Position numbers and translations under genes: made by a program. Below are positions 11,219-24,376 of a DNA stretch of 64,000 nt, in pieces. This DNA is from Colletes latitarsis. Taxonomy: Eukaryota > Arthropoda > Insecta > Hymenoptera > Colletidae. Positions within the stretch are counted from its first letter, which is position 1. Each line of letters opens with the position of its first letter. The stretch covers positions 24,526,001 to 24,590,000 of the forward strand of contig NW_027488368.1 in the NCBI RefSeq assembly GCF_051014445.1. Direction: 5' to 3'. The notes under the pieces were generated by a model, which saw only the letters and a program-made list of their open reading frames with translations, was not told the origin of the DNA and made no database searches.

Positions 11219-14200
11219 TACGTGATCCAAGCCAGGAAAAACCCAGGATCTGTTCAACAAGTATGTGAAGAATGCGAAAGTATGAGACAGATGGTGGCAA
11301 ATCCTAGACCTAACCCAGACCAAACATGCGTTATCATCTAAAATATTGATCGAACCCAGGTTTCATGGACAGTTTCAGTGTGATACCACATTACTAGGTG
11401 ATCCAAACCAGAACAAACCCAGGATCTGTTCAACAAGTATGTGAAGAATGCGATAGTATGAATCTGATGTGGGCAAATCCCAGGCCTAACCCAGACATAA
11501 CCTGCGTCATTATCTAAAATATTGATCGAAACCAGGTTTAATTGACTGTTTCAGTGTGGTACCACATTACTACGTGATCCAAACCAGAGAAAACCCAGGT
11601 TCAGGCCAACGAGTATGTGAGAAATGCGAAGGTGTGAGCCTGATGAGGGCAGATCCAACACCTAACCCAGACCTAACTTGCGTTATCCTCTAAAATATTG
11701 ATCGAGCCCAGGATTAATCGACTGTTTCAGGGTGGTACCACATTACTACATGATCCAAACCAGAAATAACCCAGGATCTGGCCAACAAGTATGTGAGAAA
11801 TGCGAAGGTATGGGCCTGATGGGGGCAGATCCCACACCTATCCCAGACCAAACTTGCGTTATCCTCTAAAATATTGATTGAGACCAGGATTAGTCGACTG
11901 TTTCAGTGTGGTACCACATTACTACGTGATCCAAACCAGAAAAAGCCAGGGATCAGGCAAACAAGTATGAGAAATATGCGAAAGTATGAGCCTCAGGAGG
12001 GCAAATCCCAGACCTAACCCAGACCTAACATGCGATATCCTTTAAAATATTGACCGAGACTAGGTTTCATGGACTGTTTCCGTGTGGCACCACATTACTA
12101 CGTGATCCAAACCAGAAAAAGCCCAGAATCTGGCCATCAAGTATGAGAAATTTGCGGAAGTACGAGCCTGACGAGAGCAAATCCCCAGACCAAACCTAGA
12201 CCTAACATGCGTTATCCTCTAAAATATTGTTCGAGACCAGGATTAATCGACTGTTTCAGTGTGGTACCACTTTACTACGTGATCCAAACCAGATATTACC
12301 CAGGATCTGTTCAACAAGTATCTGAAGAATGCGAAAGTATGTGTCTGTTGAGGGCAAATCCTAGACCTAACCCAGACCTAACATGCGTTATCCTCTAAAA
12401 TATTGATCGAAACCAGGTTTAATGGACTGTTTCAGTGTAGTACCACATTACTACGTGATCCAGACCAGTGAAAGCCCAGGTTCAGGCCAACGAGTATGTG
12501 AGAAATGCGAAGGTGTGAGCCTGATGAGGGCAGATCCAACACCTAACCCAGACCTAACTTGCGTTATCCTCTAAAATATTGATCGAGCCCAGGATTAATG
12601 GACTGTTTCAGGGTGGTACCACATTACTACATGATCCAAACCAGAAATAACCCAGGATCTGGCCAACAAGTATGTGAGAAATGCGAAGGTATGGGCCTGA
12701 TGGGGGCAGATCCCACACCTATCCCAGACCAAACTTGCGTTATCCTCTAAAATATTGATTGAGACCAGGATTAGTCGACTGTTTCAGTGTGGTACCACAT
12801 TACTACGTGATCCAAACCAGAAAAAGCCCAGGATCAGGCAGGCAAGTATGAGAAATATGCGAAAGTATGAGTCTGATGAGGGCAAATCCCAGGCCTAACC
12901 TAGACCTAACCTGCGTTATCATCTAAAATATTGATCGAAACCAGGTTTAATTGACTGTTTCAGTGTGGTACCACATTACTACGTGATCCAAACCAGAAAA
13001 AACCCAGGATCTGTTCAACAAGTATGTGAAGATTGCGAAAGTATGAGACAGATGATGGCAAATCCCAGACCTATCCCAGACCTAGCATGCGTTATCATCT
13101 AAAATATTGATCGAAACCAGGTTTAATTGACAGTTTCAGTGTGGTACCACATTACTACGTGATCCAATCCAGTAAAATCCTAGGATCAGCCCAACAAGTA
13201 TGAGAAATATGTGAAAGTTTGAGTCTGATGAGGGCAAATCCCAGGCCTAACCTAGACCTACCATGCGTTATCCTCGAAAATAATGATCGAAACCAGGTTT
13301 AATCGACTGTTTAAGTGTGGTACCACATTACTACGTGATACAGACCAGTGAAAGCCCAGGATCTGGCCAACGAGTATGTGAGAAATGCGAAGGTGTGAGC
13401 CTGATGAGGGCAGATCCCACACCTATCCCTGACCTAACTTGCGTTATCCTCTAACGTACTGATTGAGACCAGGATTAGTCGACTGTTTCAGTGTGGTACC
13501 ACATTACTACGTGATACAAACCAGAAAAAGCCCAGGATCAGGCAAACAAGTATGAGAAATATGCGAAAGTATGAGCCTCATGAGGGCAAATCCCAGACCT
13601 AACCCAGACCTAACATGCGATATCCATTAAAATATTGCCCGAGACTAGGTTTCATGGACTGTTTCCGTGTGGCACCACATTACTACGTGATCCAAACTAG
13701 AAAAAGCCCAGAATCTGGCCATCAAGTATGAGAAATATGCCGAAGTACGAGCCTGATGAGAGCAAATCCCCAGACCTAACCTAGACCTAACATGCGTTAT
13801 CCTCTAAAATATTGTTCGAGACCAGGATTAATCGACTGTTTCAGTGTGGTACCACTTTACTACGTGATCCAAACCAGAAATAACCCAGGACCTGTTCAAC
13901 AAGTATCTGAAGAATGCGAAAGGATGGGTCTGATGAGGGCAAATCCTAGACCTAACCCAGACCTAACATGCGTTACCATTAAAAATATTGATCGAAACCA
14001 GGCTTAATCGACTGTTTCAGAGTGGTACCACATTACTACGTGATCCAATCCAGTAAAATCCAAGGATCTGCCCAACAAGTATGAGAAATATGCGAAAGTT
14101 TGAGTCTGATGAGGGCAAATCCCAGGCCTAACGTAGACCTAACATGCGTTATCCTCTAAAGTATTGATCGAAACCAGGTTTAATCGACTGTTTCAGTGTG

Positions 14201-16852
14201 GTACCACATTACTACGTGATTGAAGCCAGAAAGAACCCAGGATCTGAACAACAAGTATGTGAAGAATGCGAAAGTATGAGCCAGATGAGGGCAAGTCCCA
14301 CGCCTAACCTAGACCTAACCTGCGTTATCATCTAAAACATTGATCGAAACCAGATTTAATTGTCTGTTTCAGTGTGGTACCACATTACTACGTGATCCAA
14401 ACCAGAAATACCCAGGATCTGTTCAACAAGTATGTGAAGAATGCGATAGTATGAATCTGATGTGGGCAAATCCCAGGCCTAACCCAGACCTAACCTGCGT
14501 CATTATATAAAATATTGATCGAAACCAGGTTTAATTGACTGTTTCAGTGTGGTACCACATTACCACGTGATCCAATCGAGAAAAAGCCCAGGATCTGGCC
14601 AACGAGTATGCGAAAAATGCAAAAGTATGACCCAGATGATGGCAAATCCCAGACCTATCCCAGACCCAACTTGATTTAGCCTCTAAAATATTGGTCGAGA
14701 CCAGGGTTAGTCGACTGTTTCAGTGTGGTACCACTATACAACGTGATCCAAACCAGAAATAACCCAGGATCTGTTGTACAAGTATGTGAAGAATACGATA
14801 GTATGGGTCTGATGGGGGCAAATCCCAAGCCTAACCTAGACCGAGCATGAGTTTTCCTCTAAAATATTGATCGATACCAGGTTTAATGTACTGTTTCAGT
14901 GTGGTACCACATTACTACGTGATCCAAACCAGGAAAAACCCAGGATCTGTTCAACAAGTAAGTGAAGAATGCGAAGTATGAGACAGATGGTGGCAAATCC
15001 TAGACCTAATCCAGACCTAACATGCGTTATCATCTAAAATATTGATCGAAACCAGGTTTCATGGACTGTTTCAGTGTGATACCACATTACTACGTGATCC
15101 AAACCAGAAAAAACCCAGGATCTGTTCAACAAGTATGTGAAGAATGCGATAGTATGAATCTGATGTGGGCAAATCCCAGGCCTAACCCAGACCTAACCTG
15201 CGTCATTATCTAAAATATTGATCGAAACCAGGTTTAATTGACTGTTTCAATGTGGTACCACATTACTACGTGATCCAAACCAGAAAAAACCTAGGATCTG
15301 TTCAACAAGTATGTGAAGAATGCGAAAGTATGAGACAGATGGTGGCAAATCCTAGACCTAACCCAGACCTAACATGCGTTATCATCTGAAATATTGATCG
15401 AAACCAGGATTAATCGACTGTTTCAGTGTGGTACCACATTACCACGTGATCCAAACCAGAAAAAGCCCAGGATCTGGGCAACGAGTATGCGAAAAATGCG
15501 AAAGTATGAGCCAGATGTGGTCAAATCCTAGACCTAACCCAGACCTACCATGCGTTACCCTCAAAAATATTGATCGAAACCAGGTTTAATCGACTGTTTC
15601 AGTGTGGTACCACGTTACTACGTGATCCATACCGGAAAAAAACCCAGGATCTGTTCAACAAGTATGTGAAGAATGCGAAAGTATGAGCCTGATGAGGGCA
15701 AATCCCACGCCTAACCTAGACCTAACCTGCGTTATCATCTAAAATATTGATCGCAACCAGGTTTAATCGACTGATTCAGTGTGGTACCACATTACCACGT
15801 GATCCAAACGAGAAAAAGCCCAGGATCTGGCCAACAAGTATGTGAGAAATGCGAAGATATGGGCCTGATGAGGGGAGATCCGACAACTATCCCAGACCTA
15901 ACTTGCGTTATCCTCTAAAATATTGGTCGAGACCAGGGTTAGTCGACTGTTTCAGTGTGGTACCAATTTACTACGTGATCCAAACCAGCAATAACCCAGG
16001 ATCTGTTCAACAAGTATGTGAAGAATGCGAAAGTATGGGTCTGATGAGGGCAATTCCCAGGCCTATCCCAGACCTAACATGCGTTATCATCTAGAATATT
16101 GATCGAAACCAGGTTTAATCGACTGATTCAGTGTGGTACCACATTACCACGTGATCCAAACGAGAAAAAGCCCAGGATCTGGCCAACGAGTATGCGAAAA
16201 ATGCAAAAGTATGAACCAGATGATGGCAAATCCCAGACCTATCCCAGACCCAACTTGCGTTATCCTCTAAAATAGTGGTCGAGACCAGGGTTAGTCGACT
16301 GTTTCAGTGTGGTACCACTATACTACGTGATCCAAACCAGAAATAACCCAGGATCTGTTGAACAAGTATCTGAAGAATGCGAAAGTATGTGTCTGTTGAG
16401 GGCAAATCCTAGACCTAACCCAGACCTAACATGCGTTATCATCAAAAATATTGATCGAAACCAGGTTTAATCGACTGTTTCAGAGTGGTACCACATTACT
16501 ACGTGATCCAATCCAGTAAAATCCAAGGATCTGTTCAACAAGTATGAGAAATATGCGAAAGTACGAGTCTGATGAGGGCAAATCCCAGGCCTAACCTAGA
16601 CCATAACATGCGTTATCCTCTAAAGTATTGATCGAAACCAGGTTTCGTGGACTGTTTCAGTGGGGTACCACAGTACTACGTGATCCAAACCAGAAAAAAC
16701 CCGGGATCTGGCCAACAAGTATGTGAGAAATGCGAAGGTATGGGCCTGATGGGGGCAGATCCCACACCTATCCCAGACCAAACTTGCGTTATCCTCTAAA
16801 ATATTGATTGAGACCAGGATTAGTCGACTGTTTCAGTGTGGTACCACATTAC
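11219..16852 (+). repeat. Higher-order repeat, copy 2 (5634 bp, 32 monomers)
   Basis: Near-identical to copy 1 except for a clean loss of 354 bp (two monomers) after 11576. There ACCAGAGAAAA joins directly to the CCCAGGTTCAGGCC of a monomer two units further on. The unit boundary at 16853 repeats that at 11219 (TACGTGATCCAAGCCAGG), with the preceding monomer ending in the same GATTGAGACCAGGATTAG variant. Confidence 0.9.
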
Positions 16853-18650
16853 TACGTGATCCAAGCCAGGAAAAACCCAGGATCTGTTCAACAAGTATGT
16901 GAAGAATGCGAAAGTATGAGACAGATGGTGGCAAATCCTAGACCTAACCCAGACCAAACATGCGTTATCATCTAAAATATTGATCGAACCCAGGTTTCAT
17001 GGACAGTTTCAGTGTGATACCACATTACTAGGTGATCCAAACCAGAACAAACCCAGGATCTGTTCAACAAGTATGTGAAGAATGCGATAGTATGAATCTG
17101 ATGTGGGCAAATCCCAGGCCTAACCCAGACATAACCTGCGTCATTATCTAAAATATTGATCGAAACCAGGTTTAATTGACTGTTTCAGTGTGGTACCACA
17201 TTACTACGTGATCCAAACCAGAGAAAACTCAGGATCTGTTCAACGAGTATGCGAAAAATGCGAATGTATGAGCCAGATGAGGTCAAATCCTAGAACTAAC
17301 CCAGACCTACCATGCGTTACCCTCAAAAATATTGATCGAAACCAGGTTTAATCGACTGTTTCAGTGTGGTACCACATTACTACGTGATCCAAACAGGAAA
17401 AAAACCCCAGGATCTGTTCAACAAGTATGTGAAGAATGCGAAAGTATGGGTCTGATGAGGGCAAATCCCAGGCCTAACGTAGTCCTAACATGAGTTATCC
17501 TCTAAAATATTGATCGAAACCAGGTTTAATGGACTGTTTCAGTGTAGTACCACATTACTACGTGATCCAGACCAGTGAAAGCCCAGGTTCAGGCCAACGA
17601 GTATGTGAGAAATGCGAAGGTGTGAGCCTGATGAGGGCAGATCCAACACCTAACCCAGACCTAACTTGCGTTATCCTCTAAAATATTGATCGAGCCCAGG
17701 ATTAATCGACTGTTTCAGGGTGGTACCACATTACTACATGATCCAAACCAGAAATAACCCAGGATCTGGCCAACAAGTATGTGAGAAATGCGAAGGTATG
17801 GGCCTGATGGGGGCAGATCCCACACCTATCCCAGACCAAACTTGCGTTATCCTCTAAAATATTGATTGAGACCAGGATTAGTCGACTGTTTCAGTGTGGT
17901 ACCACATTACTACGTGATCCAAACCAGAAAAAGCCAGGGATCAGGCAAACAAGTATGAGAAATATGCGAAAGTATGAGCCTCAGGAGGGCAAATCCCAGA
18001 CCTAACCCAGACCTAACATGCGATATCCTTTAAAATATTGACCGAGACTAGGTTTCATGGACTGTTTCCGTGTGGCACCACATTACTACGTGATCCAAAC
18101 CAGAAAAAGCCCAGAATCTGGCCATCAAGTATGAGAAATTTGCGGAAGTACGAGCCTGACGAGAGCAAATCCCCAGACCAAACCTAGACCTAACATGCGT
18201 TATCCTCTAAAATATTGTTCGAGACCAGGATTAATCGACTGTTTCAGTGTGGTACCACTTTACTACGTGATCCAAACCAGATATTACCCAGGATCTGTTC
18301 AACAAGTATCTGAAGAATGCGAAAGTATGTGTCTGTTGAGGGCAAATCCTAGACCTAACCCAGACCTAACATGCGTTATCATCAAAAATATTGATCGAAA
18401 CCAGGTTTAATCGACTGTTTCAGAGTGGTACCACATTACTACGTGATCCAATCCAGTAAAATCCAAGGATCTGTTCAACAAGTATGAGAAATATGCGAAA
18501 GTACGAGTCTGATGAGGGCAAATCCCAGGCCTAACCTAGACCATAACATGCGTTATCCTCTAAAGTATTGATCGAAACCAGGTTTCGTGGACTGTTTCAG
18601 TGGGGTACCACAGTACTACGTGATCCAAACCAGAAAAAACCCGGGATCTG
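16853..18650 (+). repeat. Higher-order repeat, copy 3 (partial, recombined)
   Basis: From 16853 to about 18380 this follows copy 1, including the two monomers that copy 2 lacks (offset 11622). At about 18300-18380 it runs through a stretch shared by two different monomers (GTATGTGTCTGTTGAG). After 18381 it matches 16441-16710, the far end of the repeat, at offset 1940. The middle of the unit is therefore missing, as expected from unequal exchange in the shared monomer. It departs again after about 18650. Confidence 0.85.
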
Positions 18651-21600
18651 TTCAACAAGTATGAGAAATATGCGAAAGTACGAGTCTCATGAGGGCAAAT
18701 ACCAGGCCTGACCTAGACCTAACATGGTGTAACGTCTAAAATATTGGTCGTATCCAGGTTTAATTAACAGTTTCAGTGTGGTACCACATTACTACGTGAT
18801 CCAATCCAGAAAAATCCAAGGATTTGCCCAACAAGTATGAGAAATATACGAAAGTTTAAGTCTGATGAGGGCAAATCCCAGGCCTAACCTAGACCTAACA
18901 TGCGTTATCCTCTAAAATATTGGTCGTATCCAGGTTTAATTGACTCTTTCAGTGTGATACCACATTACTACGTGATCCAAACCAGAAAAAACTCAGGATC
19001 TGTTCAACGAGTATGCGAAAAATGCGAATGTATGAGCCAGATGAGGTCAAATCCTAGAACTAACCCAGACCTACCATGCGTTACCCTCAAAAATATTGAT
19101 CGAAACCAGGTTTAATCGACTGTTTCAGTGTGGTACCACATTACTACGTGATCCAAACAGGAAAAAAACCCCAGGATCTGTTCAACAAGTATGTGAAGAA
19201 TGCGAAAGTATGGGTCTGATGAGGGCAAATCCCAGGCCTAACGTAGTCCTAACATGAGTTATCCTCTAAAATATTGATCGAAACCAGGTTTAATGGACTG
19301 TTTCAGTGTAGTACCACATTACTACGTGATCCAGACCAGTGAAAGCCCAGGTTCAGGCCAACGAGTATGTGAGAAATGCGAAGGTGTGAGCCTGATGAGG
19401 GCAGATCCAACACCTAACCCAGACCTAACTTGCGTTATCCTCTAAAATATTGATCGAGCCCAGGATTAATCGACTGTTTCAGGGTGGTACCACATTACTA
19501 CATGATCCAAACCAGAACAAACCCAGGATCTGTTCAACAAGTATGTGAAGAATGCGATAGTATGAATCTGATGTGGGCAAATCCCAGGCCTAACCCAGAC
19601 CTAACCTGCGTCATTATCTAAAATATTGATCGAAACCAGGTTTAATTGACTGTTTCAGTGTGGTACCACATTACTACGTGATCCAAACCAGAAAAAACTC
19701 AGGATCTGTTCAACGAGTATGCGAAAAATGCGAAAGTATGAGCCAGATGAGGTCAAATCCTAGACCTAACCCAGACCTACCATGCGTTACCCTCAAAAAT
19801 ATTGATCGAAACCAGGTTTAATAGACTGTTTCAGTGTGGTACCACATTACTACGTGATCCAAACAGGAAAAAAACCCAGGATCTGTTCAACAAGTATGTG
19901 AAGAATGCGAAAGTATGAGGCTGATGAGGGCAAATCCCAGGCCTAACCTAGACCTAACCTGCGTTATCATCTAAAATATTGATCGCAACCTGGTTTCATT
20001 GACTGTTTCAGTGTGGTACCACATTACTACGTGATCCAAACCAGAAAAAACCCAGCATCTGTTCAACAAGTATGAGAAATATGCGAAAGTACGAGTCCCA
20101 TGAGGGCAAATACCAGGCCTAACCTAGACCTATCATGGTGTAACGTCTAAAATATTGGTCGTATCAAGGTTTAATTAACTGTTTCAGTGTGGAACCACAT
20201 TAATACGTGATCCAATCCAGAAAAATCCAAGGATTTGCCCAACAAGTATGAGAAATATGCGAAAGTTTGAGTCTGATGAGGGCAAATGCCAGGCCTAACC
20301 TAGACCTAACATGCGTTATCATCTAAAATATTGATCGAAACCAGGTTTAATTAACTGTTTCAGTGTGGTACCACATTACTACGTGATCCAATCCAGAAAA
20401 ATCCAAGGATCTGCCCAACAGGTATGAGAAATATGCGAAAGTTTGAGTCTGATGAGGGCAAATTCCAGGCCTAACCTAGAACTAACATGCGTTATCCGCT
20501 AAAATGTTGATCGTGACCAGGTTTAATCGACTGTTTCTGTGTGGTACCACATTACTACCTGATCCAAACCAGAGATAACCCAGGATCTGCTCAACAAGTA
20601 TGTGAAGAATGCGAAAGTATGGGTCTGATGAGGGCAAATCCCAGGCCTAACGTAGTCCTAACATGAGTTATCCTCTAAAATAATGATCGAAATCAGGTTT
20701 AATGGACTGTTTCAGTGTAGTACCACATTACTACGTGATCCAGACCAGTGAAAGCCCAGGATCAGGCCAACGAGTATGTGAGAAATGCGAAGGTGTGAGC
20801 CTGATGAGGGCAGATCCAACACCTAACCCAGACCTAACTTGCGTTATCCTCTAAAATATTGATTGAGACCAGGATTAGTCGACTGTTTCAGTGTGGTACC
20901 ACATTACTACGTGATCCAAACCAGAAAAAGCCAGGGATCAGGCAAACAAGTATGAGAAATATGCGAAAGTATGAGCCTCATGAGGGCAAATCCCAGACCA
21001 AACCCAGACTTAACATGCGATATCCTTTAAAATATTGATCGAAACCAGGTTTCGTGGACTGTTTCAGTGTGGTACCACAGTACTACGTGATCCAAACCAG
21101 AAAAAACCCAGGATCTGTTCAACAAGTATGAGAAATATGCGAAAGTACGAGTCTCATGAGGGCAAATCCCAGGCCTGACCTAGACCTAACATGGTGTAAC
21201 GTCTAAAATATTGGTCGTATCCAGGTTTAGTTAACTGTTTCAGTGTGGTACCACATTACTACGTGATCCAATCCAGAAAAATCCAAGGATTTGCCCATCA
21301 AGTATGAGAAATATACGAAAGTTTAAGTCTGATGAGGGCAAATCCCAGGCCTAACCTAGACCCAACATGCGTTATCCTCTAAAATATTGGTCGTATCCAG
21401 GTTTAATTGACGCTTTCAGTGTGATACCACATTACTACGGGATCCAAACCAGAAAAAACCCAGGATCTGTTCAACAAGTATGCGAAAAATGCGAAAGTAC
21501 GAGCCAGATGAGGGCAAATACCCGACCTAACCAAGACATAACCGGCGTTATCCTCTAAAATATTAAACGGACCCAGGTTTAATTGACTGTTTCAGTGTGG

Positions 21601-21696
21601 TACCACTTTACTACGTGGTCCAAGCCATAAATAGTCCAGGATCTGGCCAACAAGTATGCGAAAAATGCGAAAGTACGAGCCAGATGAGGGCAAATA

Positions 21697-21719
21697 CCAG
21701 ACCTAACCCAGACATAACC
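21697..21719 (-). repeat. Telomere-like 11-bp motif pair (representative, subfamily B)
   Basis: Read on the - strand this is TTATGTCTGGG followed by TTAGGTCTGG, two 11-bp units in tandem. The subfamily A counterpart, for example at 327-349 and most other A monomers, reads TTAGGTCTGGG then TTAGGTCTAGG or close variants. The box recurs once per monomer through the window. The similarity to TTAGG-derived telomere repeats is seen directly; any functional link is inference. Confidence 0.6.
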
Positions 21720-21749
21720 GGCGTTATCCTCTAAAATATTAATCGGACC

Positions 21750-22666
21750 CAGGTTTAATTGACTGTTTCAGTGTGGTACCACTTTACTACGTGCTCCAAG
21801 CCAGACAAAGGCCAGGATCTGGCCAACAAGTATGCGAAAAACGCGAAAGTACGAGCCAGATGAGGACAAATCCCAGACCTACCCGAGACATAACCGGCGT
21901 TATCCTCTAAAATATTAATCGCATACAGTTTAATTTACTGTTTCGGTGTGGAACATCATTACAACGGGATCCAGGCCAGAAAAAACCCAGGATCTGGCCA
22001 ACAAGTATGCGAAAAACGCGAAAGTATGAGCCAGATGATTGCAAATACAGGACCAACAGAGACATAACCAGCGTTATCCTCTAAAATACTAATCGGAACC
22101 AGCTTTTATTGACTGTTTCAGTCTGGTACCACATTACTACGGGAACCAAACCAGAAAAATCCCAGGATCTGGCCAGCAACTATGCGAAAAACGCGAAAGG
22201 ACGAGCTAGATGAGGGCAAATACCAGACCTAACCCAGACATAACCGGCGTTATACTCCAAAATAGTTTTCGCAACCAGGTTTAATTGACTGTTTCGGTGT
22301 GGCACCGCGCTACTACGTGATCCAAACCAGAAAAAGGCCAGGATCTGGCCAACAAGTATGCGAAAAACGCGAAAGTACGAGACACATGACGGCAAATCCT
22401 AGACCTATCCGAGACATAACCGGCGTCATCCTCTAAAATATTAATCGCAACCAGGTTTAACTGACTGTTTCCGTGTGGAACCACATTACTACGGGATCCA
22501 AGCCAGGAAAAGGCCTGGATCTGGCCAACAAGTATGCGATAAATGCGAAAGTGCGAGCCAGATGCGGGCAAATACCAGACCTAACCCAGACATAACCGGC
22601 GTTATCCTCTAAAATATTATTCGAAAAAAGGTTTAGTTGACTGTTTCAGTGTGGTACCACATTACT
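21750..22666 (+). repeat. Segmental duplication S1, first copy
   Basis: About 917 bp matching 25971-26887 at a constant offset of 4221. It includes distinctive errors such as CATACAGTTTAATTTACTG, GGAACATCATTACAACGG and ATTATTCGAAAAAAGG. Part of it appears a third time at about 28950-29441 (offset 7205). Confidence 0.8.
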
Positions 22667-24376
22667 ACGGGATCCAAGCCAGAAAAATCCCAGGATCTGG
22701 CCAACAACTACGCGAAAACTCGAAAGTACGAGCCAGATGAAGGCAAATACCAGACCTACCACAGACATAACCGGCGTTATCCTCCAAAATAGTAATCGCA
22801 ACCAGGTTTAATTGCCTGTTTCGGTGTGGTACCGCATTACTACGTCATCCAAACCAGAAAAAGGCCAGGATCCGGCCAACAAGAATGCGAAAAATGCGAA
22901 AGTACGAGCCAGATGTGGACAAATCCCAGACCTACCCGAGACATAACCGACGTTATCCTCTAAAATATTAATCGGACCCAGGTTTAATTGACTGTTTCAG
23001 TGTGGTACCACATTACTACGTGGTCCAAGCCAGAAAAAGTCCAGGATCTGGCCAAAAAGTATGCCAAAAATGCGAAAGTACGAGCCAGATAAGGGCAAAT
23101 ACCAGACCTAACCGAGATATATCCGGCGTTATTCTCTAAAATATTAATCGAAACCAGGTTTAACTGACTGTTTCCGTGAGGAACAACATTACTACGGGAT
23201 CCAAACCAGAAAAAACCCAGGATCTGGCCAACAACTATGCGAAAAACGCGAATGTATGAGCCAGATGATTGCAAATACCAGACCTAACCCAGACATAACC
23301 GGCGTTATCCTCTAAAATATTAATCGGACCCAGGTTTAATTGACTGTTTCAGTGTGGTACCACTTTACTACGGGCTCCAAGCCAGACAAAGGCCAGGATC
23401 TGGCCAACAAGTATGCGAAAAATGCGAAAGTTCGAGCCAGATGAGGGCAAATACCAGACTTAACCCAGACATAACCGGCGTTATCCTCTAAAATATTAAT
23501 CGGACCCAGGTTTAATTGACTGTTTCAGTGTGGTACCACTTTACTACGTGCTCCAAGCCAGACAAAGGCCAGGATCTGGCCAACAAGTATGCGAAAAATG
23601 CGAAAGTTCGAGCCAGATGAGGGCAAATACCAGACCTAATCGAGATATAACCGGCGTTATTCTCTAAAATATTAATCGCAACCTGATTTAATTGACTGTT
23701 TCGGTTTGGTACCACACTACTACGTGGTCCAAGCCAGAAAAAGGCCAGGATCTGGCCAAAAAGAATGCGAAAAATGCGAAAGTACGAGCCAGATGAGGGC
23801 AAATCCCAGACCTAACCGAGACATAACCGGCGTTATCCTCTAAAATATTAAACGGTCCCAGGTTTAATTGACTGTTTCAGTGTGGTACCACTTTACTACG
23901 TGGTCCAAGCCATAAATAGTGCAGGATCTGGCCAACAAGTATGCGAAAAATGCGAAAGTACGAGCCAGATGAGGGCAAATACCAGACCTAACCCAGACAT
24001 AACCGGCGTTATCCTCTAAAATATTAATCGGACCCAGGTTTAATTGACTGTTTCGGTGTGGTACCACTCTACTACGTGGTCCAAGCCAGAGGAAGGCCAG
24101 GATCTGGCCAACAAGTATGCGAAAAATGCGAATGTACATGCCAGATGAGGGCAAATACCAGAACTAACCCAGACATAACCAGCGTTATCCTCTAAAACAC
24201 TTATCGGAACTAGCTTCTACTGACTGTTTCAGTGTGGTACCACATTACTACGTGATCCAAACCAGAAAAAGCCCAGGATCTGGCCAACAAGTATGCGAAA
24301 AATGCGAAAGTACGAGCCAGATGAGGGCAAATACCAGACCTAACCCAGACATAACCTGCGTTATCCTCTAAAATAG

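Larger units (their letters stand above)
4247..21540 (+). repeat. Satellite subfamily A, main block (~98 monomers)
   Basis: All monomers are in the same orientation with a ~176-177 bp period. Subfamily A diagnostics are ATTGATCGAAACCAGG, GTTTCAGTGTGGTACCACATTACTACGTG, CCAGGATCTGTTCAACAAGTATGTGAAGAATGCG (partly variable) and GACCTAAC-(A/C/T)TGCGTTATC. Two adjacent monomers just after the retrotransposon (4231-4407 and 4408-4584) are identical over most of their length, a sign of very recent tandem duplication. Scattered variants replace the ATTGATCG box by ATTGGTCGTATCC (18.7-21.5 kb). No genes, tRNAs or other elements are visible in this block. Confidence 0.95.

Noticed and set aside
175..21558. 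63-84 aa open frames on the + strand of subfamily A (MRYPLKY...)
   Set aside because: The same stretch of monomer translated in each repeat; frames are broken in most monomers by ordinary substitutions.
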